DNA of 35,822 nucleotides, from assembly GCA_013696015.1 (NCBI GenBank), contig JACCZI010000151.1:1-35822 (forward strand), in the 5' to 3' direction. Below, one piece after another: positions 23,301-30,725 of the stretch (the stretch's first letter is position 1; each line of letters starts with the position of its first letter). Below the pieces are notes generated by a model, which worked only from the letters and a program-made list of their open reading frames with translations, was not told where the DNA came from and made no database searches. The translations under genes and the position numbers were made by a program. This DNA is from Nocardioidaceae bacterium. Its GTDB lineage: Bacteria; Actinomycetota; Actinomycetes; Propionibacteriales; Nocardioidaceae.

Positions 23301-24251
23301 TTGGCGGTCATCGAGGCGCGCGGGTTGAGCAAGGCGTACGGCGGCAAGACGGCCGTGGTGGACCTGTCATTCCGGGTCGAGCCGGGCAGCGTCACGGGCT
23401 TCCTCGGGCCGAATGGCTCCGGTAAGTCAACCACGATGCGGCTGATGCTGGGGCTGGACAACGGCACCGGCACCACCACGTTCGACGGGCGGGAGTTCCG
23501 AGAGCTCGACGAGCCGATGCGCCAGGTCGGTGCGCTGCTCGAAGCCAAGCCGTTCCACCCCACCCGCAAGGCGCGCAACCACCTCCGGGTGCTGGCGGCC
23601 GCCAACGGCATCCCGGACTCACGGATCGACGACGTGCTGGAGCTGGTCGGTCTCACGTCGGTCAGCAGGGGCAAGCCCAAGAGTTTCTCCCTCGGCATGG
23701 GACAGCGCCTCGGCATCGCGGCAGCGCTCCTCGGCGATCCGCACACCCTGATCCTCGACGAGCCGTCGAATGGCCTGGACCCCCAGGGCATCAACTGGTT
23801 GCGCAAGCTGCTGCGACAGCTCGCGTCGGAGGGCCGTGCGATCTTCGTCTCCAGCCATCTGCTGTCCGAGATGGCGCTTCTCGCCGACCAGCTCGTGGTG
23901 ATCGGCCGTGGCCACCTGATCACCAGCGGCCCGGTCGCGGAGTTCGTCTCCTCCAGCACCCGCACCAGCGTCATCGTGCGCAGCCCCGACATGGACCGGC
24001 TGGCGCCGCTGCTGGCCGAGCGTGGCGGGTACGTCGTGACATCCCCGGACGCGTCGTACGCGGTGACCGGGCTCAGCCAGGAGCAGGTCGGCGACTCCGC
24101 CCACGAGGTCGGGGCCCGGCTGTACGAGCTTATGACTCGCTCCGCGACGCTGGAGGAGGCGTTCCTCGACGCCACCGGCCTCTCCGAGGAGTTCGTCGGC
24201 CACCCCCGCGACGGAGAACCGCACCTAGCACCGCCTTCGGGGCAGTCGTGA
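23301..24251 (+). CDS. ABC transporter ATP-binding protein
   Basis: A 316-residue ATPase of the drug/bacitracin-exporter (BcrA-like) class, driving the permease encoded next. Walker A is GPNGSGKSTTMRL, the Q-loop is in VGALLEAKPFHP, the signature SFSLGMGQRLGIAAALLG (LGMGQ in place of LSGGQ, usual for this subclass), Walker B LILDEPSNGLDPQGI, and the H-loop SSHLLSEM. A C-terminal extension of about 95 residues follows, as in related exporters. The TTG at 23301 is the likely start because GAGGGGG lies 6 bases before it and no ATG/GTG suits. It overlaps the permease gene by 4 bases (GTGA). Confidence 0.92.
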   Translation: MAVIEARGLSKAYGGKTAVVDLSFRVEPGSVTGFLGPNGSGKSTTMRLMLGLDNGTGTTTFDGREFRELDEPMRQVGALLEAKPFHPTRKARNHLRVLAAANGIPDSRIDDVLELVGLTSVSRGKPKSFSLGMGQRLGIAAALLGDPHTLILDEPSNGLDPQGINWLRKLLRQLASEGRAIFVSSHLLSEMALLADQLVVIGRGHLITSGPVAEFVSSSTRTSVIVRSPDMDRLAPLLAERGGYVVTSPDASYAVTGLSQEQVGDSAHEVGARLYELMTRSATLEEAFLDATGLSEEFVGHPRDGEPHLAPPSGQS

Positions 24252-25054
24252 CCGCCGCGCTCCGCTACGAATGGCGACGGCTCTGGACGATTCGCTCGAC
24301 GTACTGGCTCATCGGCGCGACGCTGGTCGCCCAAGGCGTCTTCTGCTTCATCGCGGCCGCGAACTCCCCCTCGATCGGGTCGTTCTTCGACGCCGAGGAG
24401 GTGGTCAGCGCCATCGTGAGCCTCGGCGCCTCGTACGGTGTCTCGCCACTGTTCAGCGCCTACATCATCGGCCTGATCGGCGTCTTCAGCTTCGGCCACG
24501 AGTACCGCCACGGCATGATCCGAGCCACGCTCACTGCGTTGCCCAGCCGCACGGCAGTGTTCGTCGCCAAGGCGCTCACAACGGCTGTGCTTGCGGCGCT
24601 GCTGGCCCTCGCCTGCGCACTCATCGGGCTCGCAGCAGCGGCCCTGTACATCGACACCCGCGGAGCTCTGACCAGCGGGGCGGTCTGGGGCGTCATCGTC
24701 GGGCTCGTGCTCTTTACGACGCTGTTCGGACTCTGCGGGATGGCAACCGCGGCGTTGCTGCGCAACCAGACCGGCGCCGTTGCGGTGATGCTGCTGTTCC
24801 CCTCCGTCATCGAGGCAGTGGTGCGGTTGCTGCTGATCCTGGTGTCGCGGGGTGGCAACGACGCCAACATGCTCGCGCGCTTCCTGCCGTTCGACGCGGG
24901 ATCGCAGATGTTCGCCCGACCGGCGGCCGACGTGATCGCCGACGTGCTGGGGTACGACCCGTTCGGCGCCGTCGGGGGTGGCATCGTCCTCACCCTGTTC
25001 ACCTGCGTCCTGGTGGCAGCCGCGCTGGCTCTGTTCCTGCAACGCGATGCCTGA
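24248..25054 (+). CDS. ABC-2 type transporter permease
   Basis: A 268-residue membrane protein with six hydrophobic segments, opening with the typical MTAALRYEWRRLWTIRSTYW amphipathic start of ABC-2 permeases. SFGHEYRHGMIRATLTALPS is the conserved loop of this exporter subclass (EYRxGTIRATL). It should form a dimer with the preceding ATPase and export an unknown compound, such as an antibiotic, lipid or peptide. The GTG at 24248 overlaps the ATPase stop. The 3' end overlaps the PemK-like gene by 8 bases, so all three genes are probably one transcript. Confidence 0.9.
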   Translation: MTAALRYEWRRLWTIRSTYWLIGATLVAQGVFCFIAAANSPSIGSFFDAEEVVSAIVSLGASYGVSPLFSAYIIGLIGVFSFGHEYRHGMIRATLTALPSRTAVFVAKALTTAVLAALLALACALIGLAAAALYIDTRGALTSGAVWGVIVGLVLFTTLFGLCGMATAALLRNQTGAVAVMLLFPSVIEAVVRLLLILVSRGGNDANMLARFLPFDAGSQMFARPAADVIADVLGYDPFGAVGGGIVLTLFTCVLVAAALALFLQRDA

Positions 25055-25460
25055 GCGACGTGAGGACGAGCCGGCTCCGGAGGTGTCGTACGCCCCGAAC
25101 CTCGACGACGGGCGGCCCGACCCAGGAGAGATTGTCTGGGCGTGGGTGCCGTACGAGGACGACCCGTCTCGCGGTAAGGACCGGCCGGTGCTCATCGTGG
25201 GCCGCGAGGACGACATGCTGCTCGGGCTGATGCTTACGAGCAAGGACCATGACCGCGACGCGGCGGACGAGGCGCGCTGGGGTCGCTTCTGGTTCGACAT
25301 CGGATCGGGCGACTGGGACGCCCGGCGCCGTCCCAGCGAGGTCCGCGTCGACGTGGTGCTGCGCCTCGACCCGGACCGAATGCGCCGCGAGGGTGCGGTG
25401 CTGGACCGGGCCACCTTCGACGCCGTGGTGGCCGAGGTCAGCCGGCGCGCTGGCGCTTGA
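25047..25460 (+). CDS. PemK/MazF-like family protein without a visible antitoxin
   Basis: A 137-residue protein with the PemK/MazF fold signature: PDPGEIVWAWVPYEDDP at the first strand, then GKDRPVLIVGRE, the conserved R-P-V/L strand of MazF toxins, LMLTSKDHD at the T/S-S/K catalytic position, and RREGAVLDRATFDAVVAEV at the C-terminal helix. MazF/PemK toxins cut RNA, but this longer actinobacterial subgroup often lacks an antitoxin gene, so toxicity is unproven. ATG 25047 lies inside the permease 3' end. No small antitoxin-like gene is found within about 1 kb on this strand. Confidence 0.75.
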   Translation: MPERREDEPAPEVSYAPNLDDGRPDPGEIVWAWVPYEDDPSRGKDRPVLIVGREDDMLLGLMLTSKDHDRDAADEARWGRFWFDIGSGDWDARRRPSEVRVDVVLRLDPDRMRREGAVLDRATFDAVVAEVSRRAGA

Positions 25461-25526
25461 GCCGCTTCACCGGCGGAGCCATGTGCATGCGTCAGAAGTC
25501 TCGGATGGTCGCAGCGGTTTGGGCGG

Positions 25527-26738
25527 TCAGCTGAAGCGTTCGAGTGCCAGCACCTGGAGCTCGCCGAGGCCGAAGCCGAGCACGGCACCGACGGTGATGA
25601 GCCGCCATTCGTCGGCCTGGAAGGCCGGTCGGATCAGCTGTTCGAACTCCTCGTCGGTGAGGTCGTCCATCTTGCGCACCAGAGTTGCCTTGATGTCGAG
25701 CGCCTCGGCCGTGTAGTCCTCGACGTACGCGAGCGTCTCGGGCAGCCGATCCATGACCCGGTCGGCGACGGCGGTCTTGATGTCCTGGAACCGCGAGGTC
25801 CCGACGGCCAGGACGACCAGCGGTCGGGCGACGCCGGTCTGTGCGTCGACGGCCCGCTGGACATGCCGCTGCACCAGAGCGAAGACCCGGTCGGCAAGCG
25901 GGCCGTGCAGCAGCGCCTCGAACAGGTGGTGCGGCGTGATGAGCTCGCGGGCGATCAACGCCGCATACTGCTCGGCGACATGGTCGCGACGGCGTAAGAA
26001 GAGGCCCTGCCACCGCACCAGGCCGAACCCTCGGGGACGCTTGGGATAGAAGATCAGCTTCAGTGCCAACCAGTCGGTGAACCACCCGGTGAAAGCGCCG
26101 AACAGTGGCAGGATCCACGGGTTGTGGGTCAGTGCCCACGCGATCGCCTGGATGCATCCGATAATGAAGCCGAACCAGATGCCCGACCGGGCGATGAAGC
26201 GGAACTCCTCGTCGCCTGCCTCGGCGAAGATCCGGTTGAGCAGGTGCTTGTCGCGCACCAGGTTGGTCACGACCATCGTCTTGAGGTCGAAGACTTGGTC
26301 CACGTCGGCGCGGATGTCGCGCAGCAGGTCGGCTATGACGTCGGGCGCCTCGGCCTGGATCCGCCGGATCAGCCGGAGGCGGGCGGCCTCCGGCAGGGAC
26401 TCCCACAGCCCCGGCTGGAACTCTGCCATCACCTCGCGGGTGATCTCGTCGACCACCGACAGCAACGGCCCTTGGAGCTCGGCGGCGACCTTGGTCGGGT
26501 CGAGGCGTTCGAGGATGTCACCCGGCCCGATCAGCCGGGTGGTGATCAGGTCGCAGGCGACCGCCGCCATCCGCGCGGCGCGCCGCGGGATCACACCCTG
26601 CCAGCCGAAGGGTCCCCAGCCGCGGTACTCGAGCGGCTCGAACATCATCTTGATCGCGGTCAGCTTGGTGAGGTAGCCCACCAGTGCCATGAACAGCGGC
26701 ATGGCGGCATAGACCCACCAGCCGTCGGGCAGCATCAT
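25527..26738 (-). CDS. DUF445 family membrane protein
   Basis: A 403-residue DUF445 protein. An N-terminal transmembrane helix is followed by the signature GYLTKLTAIKMMFEPLEYRG and FGWQGVIPRRAARMA. A second copy-like hairpin occurs near residues 215-270 (FGAFTGWFTDWLALKLIFYP, then GLVRWQGLFLRRRDHVAEQ), giving an internal repeat of the 'N/TDWLAxKxIFxPxxP..' type. A C-terminal helix (WRLITVGAVLGFGLGELQVL) closes it. The family is linked by some studies to envelope or respiratory functions, but no mechanism is known to me. ATG 26738 follows the upstream DUF4393 stop by two bases (TGACGATG), so the two are one operon. Confidence 0.85.
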   Translation of the reverse strand: MMLPDGWWVYAAMPLFMALVGYLTKLTAIKMMFEPLEYRGWGPFGWQGVIPRRAARMAAVACDLITTRLIGPGDILERLDPTKVAAELQGPLLSVVDEITREVMAEFQPGLWESLPEAARLRLIRRIQAEAPDVIADLLRDIRADVDQVFDLKTMVVTNLVRDKHLLNRIFAEAGDEEFRFIARSGIWFGFIIGCIQAIAWALTHNPWILPLFGAFTGWFTDWLALKLIFYPKRPRGFGLVRWQGLFLRRRDHVAEQYAALIARELITPHHLFEALLHGPLADRVFALVQRHVQRAVDAQTGVARPLVVLAVGTSRFQDIKTAVADRVMDRLPETLAYVEDYTAEALDIKATLVRKMDDLTDEEFEQLIRPAFQADEWRLITVGAVLGFGLGELQVLALERFS

Positions 26739-26740
26739 CG

Positions 26741-27556
26741 TCAGGACTCGTGGGTGGTGTGCGTGCTGCGCAGCGGGCGCTGCGGCGTCGAGCAGCTTTC
26801 CCACAGGTCGTTGCCCAGCGTGCTCAGTCGCAGGCTGCGTCGCACGATCCGGCTGTGCGAGCCGGCGTCGATCTGGGCTCGGCGCACAACTGCCTCGGTG
26901 AGCAGGATCTCGTATCCGTCGGCGAGCGCGTACGACTCGGGGCCAACGCTGACCAGCTGCAGCTGTTGGAGGTGGGTGACATAGGCGGGCACCCAGTCGG
27001 GCAGCGACACTCCCGCCGCGCGGCCGACGCTGGAGGCGTTCTCGAGCACGACGGGACCGGTCATGCCGAGCGTGCCTCGGGTCGCGACACAGATGACCGG
27101 GTACTGAGTGCCGTCCGACAACGCCGCCAGGATTCGTGCCTCGTCGGGATGCAGCTGGCCCAGCAGCTGCATGAACCAGCGGGAGCGCGCCTGCTGCGCG
27201 GACTCCTCGATCGAGGTGGTCAGCAGCTGCGCCAGGAGCTGCCTCGGTGCGTCATCGTCGGCGCCGTAGCCGGCGGCCGGGTGCCCGACTGCCGCCGTTC
27301 CTGTGGCCGCGCTCATGCGGGTGCGCAGCTCGCGCCACACCAGGGTCTCGACCCGGGACAGCTCCCGCTCGGTGAAGTCGAGCGAGCTGGTCATCCCCGG
27401 TGTGCGTTTCAGCGCCGCCGACGCCAGGCCGAGCAGGGCACCGAACCGGGACGGCCGCGGTTCTGTCGACTCCGCCGGGAGCAGGGGAGGTCGGGGGGCG
27501 GCCTCGGGCTCGGTAGGCGGCGAAGCTGCGGGGTCGGCTGCGGGCTCGGTCGACAC
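26741..27556 (-). CDS. DUF4393 (Abi-alpha-like) protein
   Basis: A 271-residue protein: a Pro/Ala/Glu-rich disordered N-terminus (about 1-35), then RFGALLGLASAALKRTPGMT, and a core RSRWFMQLLGQLHPDEARILAALSDGTQYP that matches DUF4393/Abi-alpha domains. The rest contains VRRAQIDAGSHSRIVRRSLR, a predicted helix. Abi-alpha domains were named after abortive infection genes, but this copy is in an operon with DUF445 on the chromosome and need not have a phage role. GTG 27556 is the likely start; CATACT 6 bases upstream hints at a leaderless promoter. The promoter region is shared with the divergent repeat-peptide gene. Confidence 0.7.
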   Translation of the reverse strand: MSTEPAADPAASPPTEPEAAPRPPLLPAESTEPRPSRFGALLGLASAALKRTPGMTSSLDFTERELSRVETLVWRELRTRMSAATGTAAVGHPAAGYGADDDAPRQLLAQLLTTSIEESAQQARSRWFMQLLGQLHPDEARILAALSDGTQYPVICVATRGTLGMTGPVVLENASSVGRAAGVSLPDWVPAYVTHLQQLQLVSVGPESYALADGYEILLTEAVVRRAQIDAGSHSRIVRRSLRLSTLGNDLWESCSTPQRPLRSTHTTHES

Positions 27557-27562
27557 GGCCCG

Positions 27563-27568
27563 AGTATG
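27563..27568 (-). promoter_or_regulatory. Candidate -10 box for the DUF4393-DUF445 operon
   Basis: CATACT on the minus strand is 6 bases before GTG 27556 and has 4 of 6 matches to TATAAT. No ribosome site is visible, so a leaderless mRNA is plausible. The same hexamer serves the divergent peptide gene. No good -35 is seen. Confidence 0.35.
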
Positions 27569-27586
27569 GCTGATGCGATGGCTGAT
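27566..27586 (+). repeat. Direct repeat of ATGGCTGAT
   Basis: Two copies of ATGGCTGAT (27566-27574 and 27578-27586) separated by GCG lie between the divergent DUF4393 and repeat-peptide genes. A one-turn phased repeat of 12 bases could be a regulator site, but it may be chance. Confidence 0.35.
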
Positions 27587-27588
27587 CC

Positions 27589-27608
27589 ACTCAGCGATTA
27601 CTCTGAGT
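27589..27608. promoter_or_regulatory. Inverted repeat between divergent genes
   Basis: ACTCAG-N8-CTGAGT, perfect 6-base arms, lies about 31 bases upstream of the -35 of the peptide promoter, between the two divergent promoters. It is a plausible operator; there is no T-run to make it a terminator. Confidence 0.35.
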
Positions 27609-27638
27609 ACAGGTTCTAAAACAATCTGTGTCGAGCAG

Positions 27639-27668
27639 GTGACAGAATCAGGACCGGTCAGCCATACT
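27639..27668 (+). promoter_or_regulatory. Candidate sigma-A promoter of the repeat-peptide operon
   Basis: GTGACA (27639-27644, 5 of 6 to TTGACA), an 18-base spacer, then CATACT (27663-27668, 4 of 6 to TATAAT). The start would fall about 28 bases before the ATG, leaving a short leader with the ribosome site GGAGGG at 27692-27697. Confidence 0.5.
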
Positions 27669-27702
27669 GGGCTCACGTTGCTGCGTGTCACGGAGGGTGC
27701 TC

Positions 27703-27915
27703 ATGATGAAGCGCTTGGCTGCCATTGCCGCTGCCTCCGCGCTGGCCGGAGCGGCCTTCTTCGGGTCAGGCTCGGCCCCAGCATCCGCTGGCAACTCCTG
27801 GGAAGCACACCCCGGCACGGCGGTGCAGGCCGCTGGCAACTCGTGGGAGCTGCGCGGCAACTCGTGGGAGCTCCACGGTAATTCCTGGGAGCTCCACGGT
27901 AACTCCTGGGAGTGA
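27703..27915 (+). CDS. Secreted repeat peptide with five GNSWE motifs
   Basis: A 70-residue protein with a clear Sec signal peptide (MMKRLAAIAAASALAGAAFF, probable cleavage after ASA at 29). The mature ~41 residues begin GNSWEAHPG and end with four back-to-back units of GNSWEL(R/H). In total five GNSWE copies occur, four of them spaced by exactly 7 residues, and the last is closed by the stop. There is no Cys and no membrane segment in the mature part. The ribosome site GGAGGG is excellent. The stop overlaps the GTG of the sensor gene (GTGA). I do not recognise the family. A secreted signal, a periplasmic/wall ligand or an amyloid-like repeat are all possible. Confidence 0.85.
   Translation: MMKRLAAIAAASALAGAAFFGSGSAPASAGNSWEAHPGTAVQAAGNSWELRGNSWELHGNSWELHGNSWE
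27838..27912 (+). repeat. Tandem 21-base repeat coding for GNSWEL(R/H)
   Basis: Four units of 21 bases, the last cut to 15 by the stop codon, encode GNSWEL(R/H); a fifth isolated GNSWE copy starts at about 27790. Third positions vary (GGC/GGT, AAC/AAT, TCC/TCG) while the residues stay the same, indicating protein-level conservation of the repeat. Confidence 0.85.
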
Positions 27916-30698
27916 CCCCCAGCGAGGCGACTACCGGCGCTGACGGCCCTGCTGATCGGGCCGCGGAATGGCGCGTCGTCGCGTACGTCGCGACCCTCCT
28001 GCTGGGCACCGTAGCAACGGTCCTGGCCGGCCTGACGTGGGACCTGGTTCCGCCCGGCAACGGGCCCTGGTTAGGGCTGCCTTTCCTCGCGGCGGCCCTG
28101 GTCGCAGCCGAACAGCTTCGGATCCGCTATCGGCGCGGCAGTGATGTCGACGCGATCACGCTCTTCGAGGCGGTGCTCGCACCGCTGCTTTTCACCTTCC
28201 CACCGCATGTTGTCGTGGTCACGGTCGCCATCTCCCAGGCCATAACCGCGGTGCTGCGACGAACGGTCTGGATCAAGGCAGCGTTCAACATCTCGATGTG
28301 GTCGCTGGCCGCTGGGGTCGGCAGCCTGGTGCTCGGCCTGCTGGTGCGTGAGTCTGGCGCCACGCTGGAGTCGCTCGGCTTCCTCGTGATAGCGCTGGCT
28401 GCTGTCGCCGTGGTCAACAACACCGCCTTCACCGTGGTGCTCGCCATCAGTGGCCGGCAGTCACTGACCTCGGTGCTGCGAGGGCTGGCGCCGATCATCG
28501 TGCCGGGCTGGATCGGCGGCTGGCTGGTCAACCTGCTGATGGGCCTGCTCTTCGTGCTCGCCGACGCCGGCCACCCGATCGCAGTGGTGCTTTTCCCCAT
28601 GCCGCTTGTGGTGCTGCACCTGGCCTACAGGGGCTACGCGTCGGCGCGGACCGACCGCCGTCGGCTGACCGGCCTTCGGGCGGCGGTGACCGCGCTCTCC
28701 GAACCGTTGCGACCGTTCGATGCGATCGACGACTACCTGTGTGAGGTCGTCCGCGGCTTCGAGTCACGCGCCGCCGCGCTGGTGGTCCTCGACGAGACCG
28801 GCGAGTACGACACGTACCTGCTGGCGCCACCCGCCAGCACTGCGGAGGAACGTCAGACGACGCCGCTGGAGCGGACCCTCGCGAACGCTTCGGAGCCGAC
28901 ACGCGTGGCGGCGACCGATGGGCACCCGCTAGCCGCGAAGCTGGCCGATGCCGGTTGGCGCGAGTGTCTGTGCGCACCGCTCGTGGACGAGCACCGCCGC
29001 CTCGGCGTCCTGATCGTCTACGACCGGACTGGTCTGGAAGGCACTGCCACCGCCGACCTGGTGGTCCTGGAGGCGCTTGCCCGCGAGACGGCGCACACCT
29101 TGGCCCGCGGCCGCCTGTTCGAAAGCGTCCTTGAGGAGCGGCGCAAGCTCGACCAGATCGTGAGCACGACCTCCGACGGCATCTTCACCCTCGGTGAGGA
29201 TGGGTCCGTCCTGAGCTGGAACTCCGCCTGTGAGCAGATCACCGGCCTGACCGAGGCCGCCGTACTCGGTCAGCGCGACACTATGCAGTGTCTGGAGGCG
29301 CGAACCACCGCGGGCTCGCGCGTCGACTTCTCCGGCTGGGCCGCCGACCCCGCGCTGCCGCACGACATCGTGATCACGACGCTCCGAGGGGCTCACCGCC
29401 GGTTGTCCTGCTCGACAAGCCCGGCCGCCGACGTCGACGGACGCAGCGAGACACTCGTGGTCGTCGCCCGAGACATCACCCCGGTCGAGGAGCACGAGGA
29501 GCTGCGCGAGCAGCTCAGCCGGCTCGCCGAGGCACAGGCTGCCCAGCGGTTGGTGGTCGACCACCTGCAGAAGGCGGTGGCCCCGGAACCACCGGAGATC
29601 GAGGGTGCAGACCTCGCTGTCAACTACGTTGCCTCGGACCCCTCGTCCCCAACCGGGGGTGATCTCTACGACTGGCACCTGCTGCCCTCGGGCGAGCTGC
29701 ATCTGGCGGTCGTGGATGTGCTGGGCCATGGCGTGGCGGCGACCAAGGCGGCGCTCACCGTCGTCCACACCTTGCGCTTCATCGCGGTCGAGGGCACCCC
29801 CCTGGACCGGGTCGTCGCCCGCGCGGACTCGCTGCTGAGCGCGCAGGACAGCGACCTGGTGGCAACTGTCGTCGTGGCCCGGTACAACCCCGCGACAGGG
29901 GACTTGCGGGTCGCGTCCGGCGGCCACCCTCCGGCGCTCGTTGTCGGCGCCGATGGCGAGGTCACCCAGATCGCGGCGACCGGAGGCGCGATCGGCTGGC
30001 CGGCGGTGGGCAGCGACAACGTGGTGACGGTGCGGCTTCGCATTCACGAGTCGCTGGTGCTGTACACCGACGGCTTGATCGAAGCACGCAAGGACATCCT
30101 CGAAGGCATGGACTCCCTTGTTCGCCATGCCAGTGAGGTGGCGTACCTGCCCGCGCACCGGCTCGCCGAAGAGCTCGTCGACCGAGCCCTGTCGGGTGCC
30201 GACCGGCGCGACGACAGCCTGGCGTTGGTGTTGCGCCGAACTCGCGTCCGGGCCCGACCAGAGCGGATGCGGTGGTGCAGCGACCCGGCTGACGCCGCTG
30301 CCGTCAAGAGCGCGCGGCGCGGGCTGCTCGAGTGGCTCACCAACGAGGGCCGGGCCGCCGACGACCCGCTGCTGGTGGCCTCGGAGCTGCTCGCCAATGC
30401 GGTCAACGTGGCGCGGGACTCGGTGGTGTTGACCGCCGAGCTCTTGGACGGGCTCGTCGTCCTCGAGGTCTCCGATGACGGCCCCGGCGATGCGAACCTG
30501 GACTCGCGCGGTCGACGTCTGCCGGACGCCGACAGTGAAGCGGGCCGCGGTCTTTTCCTCGTGCGTTGTCTCAGTGAGCAGGTCACGATCCTGAGCACCA
30601 CGGAAGGCACCGTGATCCGGTGCTCGGTCGCGGCACGGCGACGGTCCGCGGCCACCGACGGCGCGTCGGCGGGTCGCCTCGTCGGCCCCGGCCGCTGA
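27912..30698 (+). CDS. Membrane sensor with GAF, PAS, SpoIIE/PP2C phosphatase and HATPase domains
   Basis: A 928-residue multidomain protein. Residues about 20-245 hold 7-8 transmembrane helices of the type seen in actinobacterial sensor proteins (FEAVLAPLLFTF, AAFNISMWSLAAGVG). A GAF domain covers about 265-400, a PAS about 412-530 (DGIFTLGEDGSVLSWNSACE), and a PP2C/SpoIIE phosphatase about 555-770 with GGDLYDW near 581, VVDVLGHGVAA near 600, YTDGLIEAR near 717 and DDSLALVL near 766. An HATPase_c/RsbW-like kinase occupies about 785-905 (ASELLANAV N-box near 822, DDGPGD near 854, GRGLFLVR). It should act on an STAS anti-anti-sigma protein; none is in the window. It is coupled by GTGA to the secreted repeat peptide, which may be its ligand (inference). 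Confidence 0.9.
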   Translation: MTPSEATTGADGPADRAAEWRVVAYVATLLLGTVATVLAGLTWDLVPPGNGPWLGLPFLAAALVAAEQLRIRYRRGSDVDAITLFEAVLAPLLFTFPPHVVVVTVAISQAITAVLRRTVWIKAAFNISMWSLAAGVGSLVLGLLVRESGATLESLGFLVIALAAVAVVNNTAFTVVLAISGRQSLTSVLRGLAPIIVPGWIGGWLVNLLMGLLFVLADAGHPIAVVLFPMPLVVLHLAYRGYASARTDRRRLTGLRAAVTALSEPLRPFDAIDDYLCEVVRGFESRAAALVVLDETGEYDTYLLAPPASTAEERQTTPLERTLANASEPTRVAATDGHPLAAKLADAGWRECLCAPLVDEHRRLGVLIVYDRTGLEGTATADLVVLEALARETAHTLARGRLFESVLEERRKLDQIVSTTSDGIFTLGEDGSVLSWNSACEQITGLTEAAVLGQRDTMQCLEARTTAGSRVDFSGWAADPALPHDIVITTLRGAHRRLSCSTSPAADVDGRSETLVVVARDITPVEEHEELREQLSRLAEAQAAQRLVVDHLQKAVAPEPPEIEGADLAVNYVASDPSSPTGGDLYDWHLLPSGELHLAVVDVLGHGVAATKAALTVVHTLRFIAVEGTPLDRVVARADSLLSAQDSDLVATVVVARYNPATGDLRVASGGHPPALVVGADGEVTQIAATGGAIGWPAVGSDNVVTVRLRIHESLVLYTDGLIEARKDILEGMDSLVRHASEVAYLPAHRLAEELVDRALSGADRRDDSLALVLRRTRVRARPERMRWCSDPADAAAVKSARRGLLEWLTNEGRAADDPLLVASELLANAVNVARDSVVLTAELLDGLVVLEVSDDGPGDANLDSRGRRLPDADSEAGRGLFLVRCLSEQVTILSTTEGTVIRCSVAARRRSAATDGASAGRLVGPGR

Positions 30699-30725
30699 GC
30701 CACGGGTCGGGGCTACGGTTGCCGT

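Noticed and set aside
23688..23717. Degenerate ABC signature (LGMGQ) as a sign of an inactive ATPase
   Set aside because: This wording is normal in BcrA-type exporters, and all other ATPase motifs are intact.
23258..25588. 776-codon open frame on the minus strand across the ABC genes
   Set aside because: Composition is Ser/Arg/Ala-rich without a fold; the plus strand carries clear ATPase and permease genes.
26741..27556. DUF4393/Abi-alpha gene as part of a phage-defence island
   Set aside because: Neighbours are ordinary chromosomal genes, with no integrase, restriction or other defence genes close by.
27838..27912. The 21-base repeats as a CRISPR-like array
   Set aside because: The units are contiguous without spacers, in frame and coding; they are a peptide repeat.
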